Source: an uncultured Alistipes sp. (GTDB taxonomy: Bacteria > Bacteroidota > Bacteroidia > Bacteroidales > Rikenellaceae). Taken from it: a stretch of DNA of 22,340 nt. The notes below the pieces were generated by a model. It was given only the letters and a program-made list of their open reading frames with translations. It was not told the DNA's origin and ran no database searches. Made by a program: the position numbers and the translations under genes. Within the stretch, counting starts at the first letter, position 1, and the number at the start of each line of letters is the position of its first letter. Location: NCBI GenBank assembly GCA_958449275.1, contig CAUDHE010000041.1, positions 1 to 22,340 of the forward strand, in the 5' to 3' direction. Shown piece by piece: positions 1-7,970 of this stretch.

Positions 1-1
1 G

Positions 2-1216
2 GGCCGCGACCACGCCGTCACGATGGTCCAGAAGTGGCCCGTGAAGCAGGCCGTTCGCTGCTATGCCGAGAAGCCGCGTCCCTCGCGCGTGATGGAGACG
101 GGAGTGCGCGCCATCGACACCTTCAACCCCATGGCCGAGGGCGGCACGGGCTTCATCCCGGGACCGTTCGGTGCGGGCAAGACGGTGCTTCAGCACGCCA
201 TATCGAAGCAGGCCGACGCCGATGTCATAATCATGGTGGCGTGCGGTGAGCGAGCCAACGAGGTGGTGGAGATCTTCGCCGAGTTCCCCGAACTGGTCGA
301 TTCGCGCACGGGTCATAAGCTGATGGAGCGCACGATCATCATATGCAACACGTCGAACATGCCCGTGGCGGCGCGCGAGGCTTCGGTTTATACGGGTATG
401 ACCATCGGCGAATATTACCGCGCGATGGGTCTCAAGGTGCTGGTTATGGCCGACTCCACGTCGCGTTGGGCGCAGGCTTTGCGCGAGATGTCGAACCGTT
501 TGGAGGAGCTCCCGGGCCAGGATGCTTTCCCGATGGACTTGTCGGCGATCATCTCGAATTTCTACTCGCGTGCGGGTTTGGTGAAGCTGAGCAACGGCAA
601 GACGGGTTCGGTGACCTTCCTCGGTACGGTGTCGCCCGCGGGCGGTAACCTTAAGGAACCCGTGACGGAGTCGACGAAGAAGGCGGCGCGCTGTTTCTAT
701 GCCCTTTCGCAGGGCCGTGCCGATTCGAAACGTTATCCCGCGATCGATCCGCTCGATTCGTATTCGAAATATTTGGAGTATCCCGAAGTGGTGGAGTATC
801 TCGACGGTCACATCGGCAAGAGCTGGGTCGACATGGTATACGAGGGCAAGACCATCGTGCAGCGAGGCAAGGAGGCGAACGATCAGATCAATATTCTGGG
901 TGACGACGGCGTGCCCGTCGACTATCACGAGCGTTTTTGGAAAAGCGAACTCATCGACTATGTGATTTTGCAGCAGGACGCTTTCGACGACATAGACGCC
1001 AATTGCCCGATCGAGCGTCAGAAGATGATGTACGAAATGGTGCTCGGCGTCTGCCGCCGCTCTTTCGATTTTCAGGATTTCGAAGCCTGCTCGCGATTCT
1101 TCAAGGGGCTGATAAACCTTTTCCGACAGATGAACTATTCGGAGTGGCAGAGCGAGAAGTTCCTCGACTACAAGCGTCAGATAGAGGAGCAGGTGAATGA
1201 ACAACTTTCAAAATAA
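2..1216 (+). CDS. atpA: V-type ATP synthase catalytic subunit A (5' partial)
   Basis: This is the catalytic nucleotide-binding subunit of the V1 (A1) head of a membrane ATPase. It couples ATP synthesis or hydrolysis to ion flow through the membrane sector. The frame is open from base 2, so the true start lies upstream; about 404 residues are visible, against roughly 580-590 for a full subunit. The P-loop GPFGAGKT is encoded at 161-184. Other hallmark stretches follow: CGERANE, MERTIIICNTSNMPVAARE, YTGMTIGEYYR, MADSTSRWAQALRE and a VSPAGGN segment. The ATG at 23 is internal, because conserved sequence (GRDHAVT) continues in frame before it. Subunit B starts 9 nt after the stop, so the two are co-transcribed. 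The family assignment is very secure. Confidence 0.97.
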   Translation, partial: GRDHAVTMVQKWPVKQAVRCYAEKPRPSRVMETGVRAIDTFNPMAEGGTGFIPGPFGAGKTVLQHAISKQADADVIIMVACGERANEVVEIFAEFPELVDSRTGHKLMERTIIICNTSNMPVAAREASVYTGMTIGEYYRAMGLKVLVMADSTSRWAQALREMSNRLEELPGQDAFPMDLSAIISNFYSRAGLVKLSNGKTGSVTFLGTVSPAGGNLKEPVTESTKKAARCFYALSQGRADSKRYPAIDPLDSYSKYLEYPEVVEYLDGHIGKSWVDMVYEGKTIVQRGKEANDQINILGDDGVPVDYHERFWKSELIDYVILQQDAFDDIDANCPIERQKMMYEMVLGVCRRSFDFQDFEACSRFFKGLINLFRQMNYSEWQSEKFLDYKRQIEEQVNEQLSK

Positions 1217-1225
1217 GGGGCAGCT

Positions 1226-2545
1226 ATGACAACACGAGCATTTCAGAAAGTATATACCAAGATAGACAACATAACCAAAGCCACCATTACCCTGCGCGCT
1301 TCGGGCGTGGGCAACGACGAACTGGCCACTGTGGGCGGCAAGTTGGCTCAGGTGGTTAAGATCATGGGCGAAAACGTCACTTTGCAGGTCTTCGCGGGCA
1401 CCGAGGGTTTGGCCACCGATTCGGAGGTGGTATTCCACGGCGAACCGCCCAAGTTGCGCGTTTCGGACAATTTGGCGGGCCGTTTCTTCAACGCCTACGG
1501 CGAACCTCTGGAGGGCGGCGAGCCCATCGAGGGCGAGGAGCGCGAGATCGGAGGACCTACGGTGAACCCTTTCCGACGCAAGCAGCCTTCGGAGCTTATA
1601 GCCACGGGTATCGCCGGCATCGACCTTAACAATACCATCGTGTCGGGTCAGAAGATCCCGTTCTTCGCCGATCCCGACCAGCCATACAACGCCGTCATGG
1701 CCAACGTGGCGTTGCGCGCCAAGGCCGACAAGATCATATTGGGCGGCATGGGGCTTACCAACGACGACTTCCTTTATTTCAAGCAGGTGTTCGAGAACGC
1801 GGGTGCGCTGGACCGCATCGTGTCGTTCGTCAACACCACCGAGAATCCTCCCGTCGAGCGACTGCTGGTGCCCGATATGGCGCTTACGGCAGCCGAATAT
1901 TTCGCGGTGGACAAGGGCGAGAAGGTACTGGTGCTGCTCACCGACATGACGCTTTACGCCGATGCGCTGGCCATCGTGTCGAACCGTATGGATCAGATTC
2001 CGTCGAAGGACTCGATGCCCGGTTCGCTCTATTCCGATCTGGCGAAGATTTACGAGAAGGCCGTGCAGCTTCCCAACGGCGGTTCGATCACCATCATCGC
2101 GGTGACGACCCTTTCGGGCGGCGACATCACGCACGCCATCCCCGACAATACGGGTTACATCACCGAGGGGCAGTTGTTCCTGCGCAACGATTCGGATACG
2201 GGTAAGGTTATCGTCGATCCGTTCCGTTCGCTGTCGCGTCTGAAGCAGCTCGTCATAGGCAAGAAGACCCGCGAGGACCATCCTCAGGTGATGAATGCCT
2301 GCGTGCGTCTCTATGCCGATGCCGCCAATGCCAAAACCAAGCTGGAGAACGGATTCGACCTCTCGGATTACGACGAGCGCGCACTGAAGTTCGCCCACGA
2401 CTATTCGGAGAAGTTGCTGGCCATCGACGTCAATATCGACATCGATACCATGCTCGATACGGCGTGGACGCTTTTCGCCGAATACTTCACCAAGGAGGAA
2501 GTGGCCGTCAAGGCCGAGCTTATAGCTAAGTATTGGAAAGAATAA
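1226..2545 (+). CDS. atpB: V-type ATP synthase subunit B
   Basis: This is the non-catalytic regulatory nucleotide-binding subunit of the V1 head, alternating with A in the hexamer. The product is 439 residues, close to the usual length. It has the family's degenerate P-loop region (GIAGIDLNNTIVSGQKIPFF near residues 130-150) in place of a true Walker A. It also has the typical VLVLLTDMTLYADAL, SNRMDQIPSKDSMPG and GGSITIIAVTTLSGGDITH segments. An AAGGGG run lies 5 nt before the ATG and could act as a ribosome-binding site, which is uncommon in Bacteroidota. Subunit D begins 6 nt after the stop. The start is supported by the N-terminal match to the family (KVYTKIDNITKATITLRA). Confidence 0.97.
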   Translation: MTTRAFQKVYTKIDNITKATITLRASGVGNDELATVGGKLAQVVKIMGENVTLQVFAGTEGLATDSEVVFHGEPPKLRVSDNLAGRFFNAYGEPLEGGEPIEGEEREIGGPTVNPFRRKQPSELIATGIAGIDLNNTIVSGQKIPFFADPDQPYNAVMANVALRAKADKIILGGMGLTNDDFLYFKQVFENAGALDRIVSFVNTTENPPVERLLVPDMALTAAEYFAVDKGEKVLVLLTDMTLYADALAIVSNRMDQIPSKDSMPGSLYSDLAKIYEKAVQLPNGGSITIIAVTTLSGGDITHAIPDNTGYITEGQLFLRNDSDTGKVIVDPFRSLSRLKQLVIGKKTREDHPQVMNACVRLYADAANAKTKLENGFDLSDYDERALKFAHDYSEKLLAIDVNIDIDTMLDTAWTLFAEYFTKEEVAVKAELIAKYWKE

Positions 2546-2551
2546 TGCGAT

Positions 2552-3160
2552 ATGGCTATCAAATTTCAATATAACAAAACTTCGCTGGGTGAACTCGGCA
2601 AGCAGCTCAAGATGCGCCGTGCGGCGCTGCCGACCATCAAAAGCAAGGAGTCGGCGCTGCGTTCCGAGGTTAAGAAGGCGAAGGATACGGCGCGCGACTA
2701 CCGCCGTCGTCTCGACGCTCTGGCTTCCGAGTACGACTACATGGCGGCGTTGTGGGAAGAGTTCGATCCGACGCTGCTTAGGGTGGCCGACGTCGAGCTG
2801 GACACGCAGAAGATCGCGGGCGTGCGTACGCCGGTGTTGCGGGACGTGAGCTTCGACGAGAAGTCTTACGATCTGTTCTCCTCGCCCGTGTGGTATGCCG
2901 ACGGTATCGATCTGCTGAAGCGCATGGCGCGTCTGGGTATCGAGTACGAGGTTTACAACCGCAAGATGGAGTTGCTCGATTACGCCCGTCGCAAGACCAC
3001 GCAGAAAGTGAATCTTTACGAAAAGGTACAAATACCCGGGTACGAGGATGCCATACGCAAGATCAAACGATTTATGGAGGATGAGGAGAACCTCTCGAAA
3101 TCGGCACAGAAGATTGTCAAAACCCGTCAACAACAGGCTGCGGAGGGGTCTATGCTATGA
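2552..3160 (+). CDS. atpD: V-type ATP synthase subunit D
   Basis: Subunit D is the central rotor stalk, linking the A3B3 head to the membrane ring. The product is 202 residues, charged and mostly predicted helical. Two long coiled-coil helices are expected at the ends (roughly residues 10-75 and 125-195), as in the family. The start MAIKFQYNKTSLGELGKQL is typical of V-type D subunits. The TGA overlaps the ATG of subunit I by 4 nt (ATGA), which suggests translational coupling. No subunit F, C or G gene lies between B and D. This is the arrangement I recall for Bacteroidota and spirochaete/chlamydial V-ATPases. Confidence 0.93.
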   Translation: MAIKFQYNKTSLGELGKQLKMRRAALPTIKSKESALRSEVKKAKDTARDYRRRLDALASEYDYMAALWEEFDPTLLRVADVELDTQKIAGVRTPVLRDVSFDEKSYDLFSSPVWYADGIDLLKRMARLGIEYEVYNRKMELLDYARRKTTQKVNLYEKVQIPGYEDAIRKIKRFMEDEENLSKSAQKIVKTRQQQAAEGSML

Positions 3161-5025
3161 TAGTTAAAATGTCGCGTTACGACTTTGTGCTGTTTGCGGC
3201 GCAGAGCGATGATTTTATAGCCCGATTGCGCGAGCTGGGCCTCGTGGATATAACCACTGCTGGCTGGGAACCTGCCGAGCAGGATCGTCAGTTGCTGACC
3301 GATATCGACCATTACCGCAAAGCCGCCGATTATCTGCGGGCGTTTGCCGAGTCGGAGTCGATGGATTCTTCGGCGATACCCTATGCTTCGGGCGCCGAGG
3401 CTTACGAGGCTTATGCCGAAGCACAGCAGCGCAAAGCGTGGCTTACGGGCGAGATTGCGCGTTTGGACAAACTTTCCGACGAACTGCGCCCTTGGGGAGA
3501 ATTTTCGACCGACGCTCATGCGTCGCTGGCGAGCTGCGGAGTGACGTTGCGTTATTTCGTGGCGCAGATATCCACGTTCGAGGAGTCGGAGAGCGAGTGG
3601 CGCGAGCGGTATACTCTGGAGGAGATAGCCCGTACGGCGACGTCGGTATATTTCGTGGCAGCGGTTTCGGCCGACGAAGATGTTGCCATCGATGCTCAGG
3701 AGATAAAGGCTCCGACACGGGATTACCGTGCCGTTGCGGCCGAAGCCGTCGAGGACCGCGCGCAACTCAAATCGTTGGATGCCGAGTTCTCGCGTTGCGC
3801 CGCGAGCGTAGGGGCCATCGAGGCCGAGTATGCCGTTCTCGCGCATCGGTTGCAGAACGTGAAGATACGCGGTACGGCTGTCGCTGCGGCCGACGGAACG
3901 CTGGTGGTCATGGAGGGATGGGCCGAAAAGGATATGTCGGCCGAGGTGGATGCGCTTTTGGAGGAGTACCCCAACGTGGTGTATCTTAAGAACGATCCCA
4001 CGCCCGAGGACAATACCCCCGTGAAGCTGAAGAACAACCGTTTCGCTCGTCTGTTCGAGTTGGTGGGCAGTCTATATGCGTTGCCCAAATACGGTACGCT
4101 GGATCTTACGCCTTTCTTCGCTCCGTTCTACATGCTCTTTTTCGCCATCTGTCTCAACGACGCGGGTTACGGTCTTATTCTGCTGCTGGCGGGATTGTTT
4201 CTGGTGAAAAAGGGCGGCGCGGCGTTGAGGCGCGCGGGCTGGCTTACGGTGGTATGCGGCGGCGCGACGGTGCTGTTCGGATTTTATACGGGGTCGTTCT
4301 TCGGACTCAGCATTCCCGAAATGTTGGGGTATCCCGACATAGCCCATTCGCCGTTCCTCGATTTCCAGCAGAAGTTTTTCTCCTATGCCTTGGCTTTGGG
4401 CGTGTTCCAAATCCTGCTCGGCATGTTCATAAACATCTGCATGACCACGCACGTGTTCGGATTCCGTTATGCGCTCGGATCGTTGGGGTGGTTCCTGCTG
4501 ATTCTGTCGTGCTGCCTTGCTTCGGGGTTGCAGATGCTCAACGAGGCGTGGACGATTCCCTTCTTCACGATGGGGTCGCCCGCATTCCTCGTCGTGGCGG
4601 GAATCTCGCTGGTGCTGATGCTTTTCTTCAATTCGCCGGGTAAGAACATATTTATGAACTTCGGTTCGGGATTGTGGAATACTTACAATAACATTACGGG
4701 TTTGTTGAGCGATGTGCTGTCGTACATCCGTCTGTTCGCCATCGGACTTTCGGGCGGCGTGCTGGCGCTGGTGTTCAACAGTCTCGCTTTGGGCATCACG
4801 GGGCTGGACGGCGACTTGTCGGCCTCGCCCTGGTGGGTCGTGGCGTTGCAGATAGTCGGAGCCTCGGTCATTCTGCTCGTGGGGCACGGCATCAATCTGT
4901 TCATGTCGACCATCTCGTCGCTGGTTCATCCCATGCGTCTGACTTTCGTGGAGTTCTACAAGAATGCGGGATTCGAGATGACCACACGTGCATTCCGACC
5001 GCTCGCGGACGAAACAAATAAGTGA
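3157..5025 (+). CDS. atpI: V-type ATP synthase subunit I (membrane stator, a-type)
   Basis: Subunit I carries the ion half-channels of the membrane sector and the peripheral-stalk anchor. The product is 622 residues. About the first 300 are soluble and helical, binding the stator. From about residue 318 there are repeated hydrophobic segments, forming a membrane domain of probably seven or eight helices. The segment LSYIRLFAIGLSGG contains Arg525, matching the conserved arginine that interacts with the carboxylate of the K-subunit ring. The start MIVKMSRYDFVLF is typical, and its ATG overlaps the D stop codon. An internal ATG at 3169 is possible but less typical. Subunit K follows after 34 nt. 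Confidence 0.95.
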   Translation: MIVKMSRYDFVLFAAQSDDFIARLRELGLVDITTAGWEPAEQDRQLLTDIDHYRKAADYLRAFAESESMDSSAIPYASGAEAYEAYAEAQQRKAWLTGEIARLDKLSDELRPWGEFSTDAHASLASCGVTLRYFVAQISTFEESESEWRERYTLEEIARTATSVYFVAAVSADEDVAIDAQEIKAPTRDYRAVAAEAVEDRAQLKSLDAEFSRCAASVGAIEAEYAVLAHRLQNVKIRGTAVAAADGTLVVMEGWAEKDMSAEVDALLEEYPNVVYLKNDPTPEDNTPVKLKNNRFARLFELVGSLYALPKYGTLDLTPFFAPFYMLFFAICLNDAGYGLILLLAGLFLVKKGGAALRRAGWLTVVCGGATVLFGFYTGSFFGLSIPEMLGYPDIAHSPFLDFQQKFFSYALALGVFQILLGMFINICMTTHVFGFRYALGSLGWFLLILSCCLASGLQMLNEAWTIPFFTMGSPAFLVVAGISLVLMLFFNSPGKNIFMNFGSGLWNTYNNITGLLSDVLSYIRLFAIGLSGGVLALVFNSLALGITGLDGDLSASPWWVVALQIVGASVILLVGHGINLFMSTISSLVHPMRLTFVEFYKNAGFEMTTRAFRPLADETNK

Positions 5026-5059
5026 TAAATCAAAATTAAATTCAATAACACAAACGATT

Positions 5060-5527
5060 ATGGAAAATTCAACAGCATTGATTTTGGCCTATGTGGGCGT
5101 GGCCCTCATGGTAGGCTTGGCAGGTATCGCTTCGGCGATCGGCACCTCTATCTGCGGCCAGGCGGCCGTAGGCGCCATGAAGAAGAACGACGGCGCATTC
5201 GGCAGCTACATGGCTCTTTCGGCGCTGCCGGGTTCGCAGGGTCTCTACGGTTTCGTATGTTTCTTCATGGTGACGAGCATCTACGACATCATCACTCCCG
5301 AGATTACCCTGTTGCAGGGTGCCGCCGTGTTCGGCATCGGTGTTTTGGTCGGCATCGTCAATCTGGCTGCCGCCGTTTTTCAGGGCAAGGTGTGCGCCAA
5401 CGGTATCGCTGCGATAGGCAACGGTCACGACGTGATGGGTAAGACGCTTATTCTGGCCGCTTACCCCGAGCTTTACGCCATCCTTACCGTTGCGGCTACG
5501 TTCCTCATCGCCAGCGCAGTGGCATAG
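5060..5527 (+). CDS. atpK: V-type ATP synthase subunit K (proteolipid ring)
   Basis: This is the ion-carrying rotor ring subunit. The product is 155 residues with four predicted membrane helices, arranged as two fused hairpins. That is the duplicated V-type form rather than the ~80-residue F-type subunit c. The essential carboxylate is Glu137 in AAYPELYAIL. The first hairpin carries LPGSQGLYGF (residues 56-65), where the second has the Glu. In alignment with Enterococcus hirae NtpK as I remember it, the Na+ ligands L61, T64, Q65, Q110 and E139 correspond to L56, S59, Q60, Q108 and E137. The reading frame is open upstream to 4988, but the family N-terminus begins at the ATG at 5060. It is the last gene of the operon, followed at once by a terminator. 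Confidence 0.96.
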   Translation: MENSTALILAYVGVALMVGLAGIASAIGTSICGQAAVGAMKKNDGAFGSYMALSALPGSQGLYGFVCFFMVTSIYDIITPEITLLQGAAVFGIGVLVGIVNLAAAVFQGKVCANGIAAIGNGHDVMGKTLILAAYPELYAILTVAATFLIASAVA

Positions 5528-5546
5528 ACCGATATGAGCGTTATGC

Positions 5547-5579
5547 AAAACGGCTCTCCCCAACGGGAGAGCCGTTTTT
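5547..5579 (+). terminator. Intrinsic terminator of the V-ATPase operon
   Basis: A 14-bp perfect stem pairs 5547-5560 with 5565-5578 around a CAAC tetraloop. It has a GC-rich core (CGGCTCTCCC) and a run of T on the 3' side. Because the outer arm is A-rich on the left and T-rich on the right, it can work in both directions. It may therefore also end the - strand gene whose stop is at 5605. Confidence 0.93.
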
Positions 5580-5604
5580 CGTTTACCGCTTCGTGGCGGG
5601 GCAG

Positions 5605-5940
5605 TCATCGAATCGGATTGCGTTCGATCTCGAACATCGCGAGTGCGACGGCATATTCGCGCACTTCGCTTCGGGATGCGAGCCGACAATAACGATACTC
5701 GGCGGGCAAGCGGCACCGTACCGAAAAATCGATAAGGTTGTCGGTGCACGATTCCAGCGTGATGCCGTCTGCATCGCGGCTGTCGACGACGGCCCATAGT
5801 GCACCGTCGTCGGGACAATCGGGATCGGTTCGGTGAAACAGATAAATTTCACCCGTTTCGAATTTGAAGTTTTCGAGCGACCGATCGCTGTCGGCCGCGG
5901 TCTCGCAACGTGTGCGGACCGAATTTTGATAAATAATCAT
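5605..5940 (-). CDS. Hypothetical protein, 111 residues
   Basis: I do not recognise this product. It is an acidic, soluble-looking protein with no signal peptide or membrane helix. The middle (GEIYLFHR, ALWAVVDS, GITLESC) looks like a small beta-rich domain, and the end (SRSEVREYAVALAMFEIER) like an amphipathic helix. Evidence that it is real: it fills the gap between the V-ATPase terminator and an AT-rich non-coding stretch, its codon use resembles neighbouring genes, and its 3' end abuts a terminator that can serve both strands. The ATG (complement of 5938-5940) follows an A/T-rich leader, as is usual here. Overlapping open frames in the same stretch look less protein-like. No function is assigned. 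Confidence 0.6.
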   Translation of the reverse strand: MIIYQNSVRTRCETAADSDRSLENFKFETGEIYLFHRTDPDCPDDGALWAVVDSRDADGITLESCTDNLIDFSVRCRLPAEYRYCRLASRSEVREYAVALAMFEIERNPIR

Positions 5941-6227
5941 AATTTTGGGTTTAATTTATTTGATAAAATTGCGCGGTTCTTTTAATTCTCGCGCAACGTG
6001 AAAAATAAATACAGATCGAATGATTCGACATACTTCCCTGTCGGAACATATTATTCGCCTAATCGGATATTTTACCTTGCGCGCAAATACGCATTTCGTT
6101 CCGTCGGACCGGCGGTTCCGTTGCGCGAATGCCTCGGGTGACGGTGCTCGGAGCGGGGATCGATTCGTGTGTGTGCTTCGCATCGGGTTAAATGAACGGC
6201 GAATGTCGAGGTTTACGAATTTTGTCG
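5941..6227. other. Intergenic region with a cluster of TTGCGCG motifs
   Basis: This gap lies between divergent genes, and I see no convincing coding sequence in it. The heptamer TTGCGCG occurs at 5969-5975, in inverted orientation at 5990-5996, as the 10-bp palindrome TTGCGCGCAA at 6077-6086, and at 6121-6127. The first two form an inverted repeat with a 14-nt spacer, just upstream of the - strand gene. They could be operator half-sites, but that is inference. A promoter for the + strand operon follows at 6228. Confidence 0.4.
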
Positions 6228-6235
6228 TATCTTTG
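6228..6235 (+). promoter_or_regulatory. Predicted -7 element TATCTTTG upstream of the QC operon
   Basis: The sequence is an exact match to the Bacteroidota -7 consensus TAnnTTTG. It lies 20 nt before the ATG at 6256, giving a short leader. I see no clear TTTG at the -33 position, so the assignment rests on the -7 element and on its location ahead of a five-gene operon. Confidence 0.6.
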
Positions 6236-6255
6236 TTTCCAAATACTCATTCGTT

Positions 6256-7053
6256 ATGAAAAGTTTTATGGTTGCTATCGTCGCCGCTGCGGTCGTGGTA
6301 TCGTGTGCGTCGCGTTCGAACAGCGCGAATAGCGGGGGCCGACGGACGCCTGTCGTGGAGCCGATACGCTACGGCTATAATGTCAAGGCCGTGTATCCGC
6401 ATCTGAAATCGAGCTATACGCAGGGTTTGCAATTTGCCGACGGTGTGCTTTGGGAGGGCACGGGCGAGTGGGGCGAGTCGGTTTTGCAGCGTGTCGACCT
6501 CGAAAGCGGCAAGGCCGAAGTGCTGGTCCGCCTGCCGCGCAACGAGTTCGGCGAGGGAATTACGGTGCTGGGCGACAAGATATATCAGCTTACGTGGACT
6601 AACAACACGGTCCATATCTACGATCGTAGTGGCACGTTGTTGAAAAACGTCCGTTACCCGGGCGAAGGCTGGGGGCTTACGAGCGACGGCGAGCGGCTTT
6701 ACATGTCGAACGGCTCGTCGCAAATATACAGGGTCGCGCCCGACAGTTTCAAACGCGAGGGCAGTTTCACCGTGACGCTTCGCGGCGAGCCCGTGCAGTA
6801 TCTTAACGAACTGGAGTGGATCGACGGTCGTATTTGGGCAAATGTCTATACCACCGATTACGTGGTTATCATCAATCCCGAATCGGGTGCGGTCGAGGGC
6901 ATAATCGACTTCGCGGGTCTGCTCGGCGCCGAGGATGTGGACGACGATACCGATGTGTTGAACGGAATCGCTTACGACGCCTCGTCGGGGCGGATATTCG
7001 TCACGGGTAAACGATGGGGCAAACTTTTCGAAGTGGAGATAGTAAAACAGTGA
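6256..7053 (+). CDS. Glutaminyl-peptide cyclotransferase, lipoprotein
   Basis: The protein is predicted to cyclise N-terminal glutamine of peptides to pyroglutamate, releasing ammonia. It belongs to the beta-propeller glutamine cyclotransferase family (plant/bacterial QC type). Residues 1-16 form a short signal peptide ending in VVSC, with Cys17 as the likely lipidation site, so the enzyme should be membrane-anchored outside the cytoplasm. The residues after Cys17 (ASRSN) are not acidic, so there is no obvious surface-export signal. Family motifs seen are YTQGLQFADG, GEGITVLGDKIYQLTW, GWGLTSDG and YLNELEWIDGRIWANVY. The length of 265 residues is normal. The next gene starts 2 nt after the stop. 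This is the first gene of the operon. Confidence 0.9.
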   Translation: MKSFMVAIVAAAVVVSCASRSNSANSGGRRTPVVEPIRYGYNVKAVYPHLKSSYTQGLQFADGVLWEGTGEWGESVLQRVDLESGKAEVLVRLPRNEFGEGITVLGDKIYQLTWTNNTVHIYDRSGTLLKNVRYPGEGWGLTSDGERLYMSNGSSQIYRVAPDSFKREGSFTVTLRGEPVQYLNELEWIDGRIWANVYTTDYVVIINPESGAVEGIIDFAGLLGAEDVDDDTDVLNGIAYDASSGRIFVTGKRWGKLFEVEIVKQ

Positions 7054-7055
7054 AT

Positions 7056-7967
7056 ATGACTTTTATCGAACATATTGCCAAACGCATCCTGCTCTTGGAC
7101 GGTGCCGTCGGGACCCGTCTCATGGAGCGCGGTGCCTCGGGATGCCTCGAGGCGCTTTGCGTGACCGATCCCGCGGCCGTCGCGGCCGTGCACGAGGAGT
7201 ATCTGGAGGCCGGTGCCGACATCGTGACCTCCGATACCATGTGCGCCGATGCGCTGTGTCTGAAGCGTTACGGGTTGCAGTCGCGATCTTACGAACTGGC
7301 GCGTGCGGGAGCCGAAATAGCCCGTGCGGCAGCCGTGAAGTACTCCACGGCCGAGCGTCCGCGTTTCGCGGCGGGTTCTGTGGGACCCACCGCGCGCAAT
7401 CTGTCGCTCGCAACCGATATCGGTCCCGAACGTATGGCCGAGGTATATTCGGAGGTGATCCGAGGATTGCTGGACGGCGGTGCGGATATAATCCTTGTCG
7501 AGACGGCGATGGATGCGGCGAATGTGAAGATCGCAGTCGAGGAGTGCCGCAAGTTGAATCGCGATATTCCCGTAATGGTTTCGGCGGTTCTGTCGCGCAT
7601 CGCGGGGCGTGTGGCGAACGGAGCGCCGATAGCGACCTTTTTGAGCGATTTGCCGCTCGACGATATCGATGTGTTGGGATTCAACTGCTCCGACGGACCT
7701 GCTGCTGCGGAGACTTCGGTGGCGGAACTCGCTTCGTTGTGCGCCAAACCTTTGGCTGTCTATCCCGCGGCGGGCGATCCGCCGTTGTCGCCGCACCGTT
7801 TCGCCAAGGGTATGGAGCGTATGTGCCGCTCGGGCGCTGTGAATGTCGTCGGCGGGTGTTGCGGGACGACACCGTCGCATATAGCGCAGTTGGCCAAGGT
7901 GGCCTCGCGCTGCCGTCCGCGCAGAGGCGGCCACATCAAACGCAGTGTAACGGAACAGATGTTATAA
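7056..7967 (+). CDS. Homocysteine S-methyltransferase domain protein
   Basis: The product is a 303-residue TIM-barrel protein of the homocysteine S-methyltransferase family, as in the N-terminal module of MetH, MmuM and BHMT. The zinc/homocysteine ligands are all present: Cys211 in GFNCSDG and the pair Cys268-Cys269 in GGCCGTTP. The N-terminus has the typical ILLLDGAVGTRLMERG. There is no folate, cobalamin or reactivation domain attached, unlike full MetH. The methyl donor therefore cannot be read from the sequence. It may be S-methylmethionine or S-adenosylmethionine, or a partner protein may supply methylcobalamin. The frame is open back to 7014, inside the previous gene, but the ATG at 7056 fits the family and leaves a 2-nt gap. 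The M20 gene follows after 3 nt. Confidence 0.85.
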   Translation: MTFIEHIAKRILLLDGAVGTRLMERGASGCLEALCVTDPAAVAAVHEEYLEAGADIVTSDTMCADALCLKRYGLQSRSYELARAGAEIARAAAVKYSTAERPRFAAGSVGPTARNLSLATDIGPERMAEVYSEVIRGLLDGGADIILVETAMDAANVKIAVEECRKLNRDIPVMVSAVLSRIAGRVANGAPIATFLSDLPLDDIDVLGFNCSDGPAAAETSVAELASLCAKPLAVYPAAGDPPLSPHRFAKGMERMCRSGAVNVVGGCCGTTPSHIAQLAKVASRCRPRRGGHIKRSVTEQML

Positions 7968-7970
7968 GTC

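Noticed and set aside
1208..3133. 641-residue open frame on the - strand, opposite atpB and atpD
   Set aside because: It runs across two well-supported V-ATPase genes, has shadow-like composition, and shows no domain or promoter.
6020..6259. 79-residue open frame in the gap before the QC gene
   Set aside because: It passes through the promoter and overlaps the QC start. It has no recognisable features, and the ending is AT-rich leader sequence.
7014..7055. N-terminal extension of the homocysteine methyltransferase into the QC gene
   Set aside because: It would overlap the conserved C-terminus of the QC gene by 40 nt and adds residues not seen in the family. The ATG at 7056 fits better.
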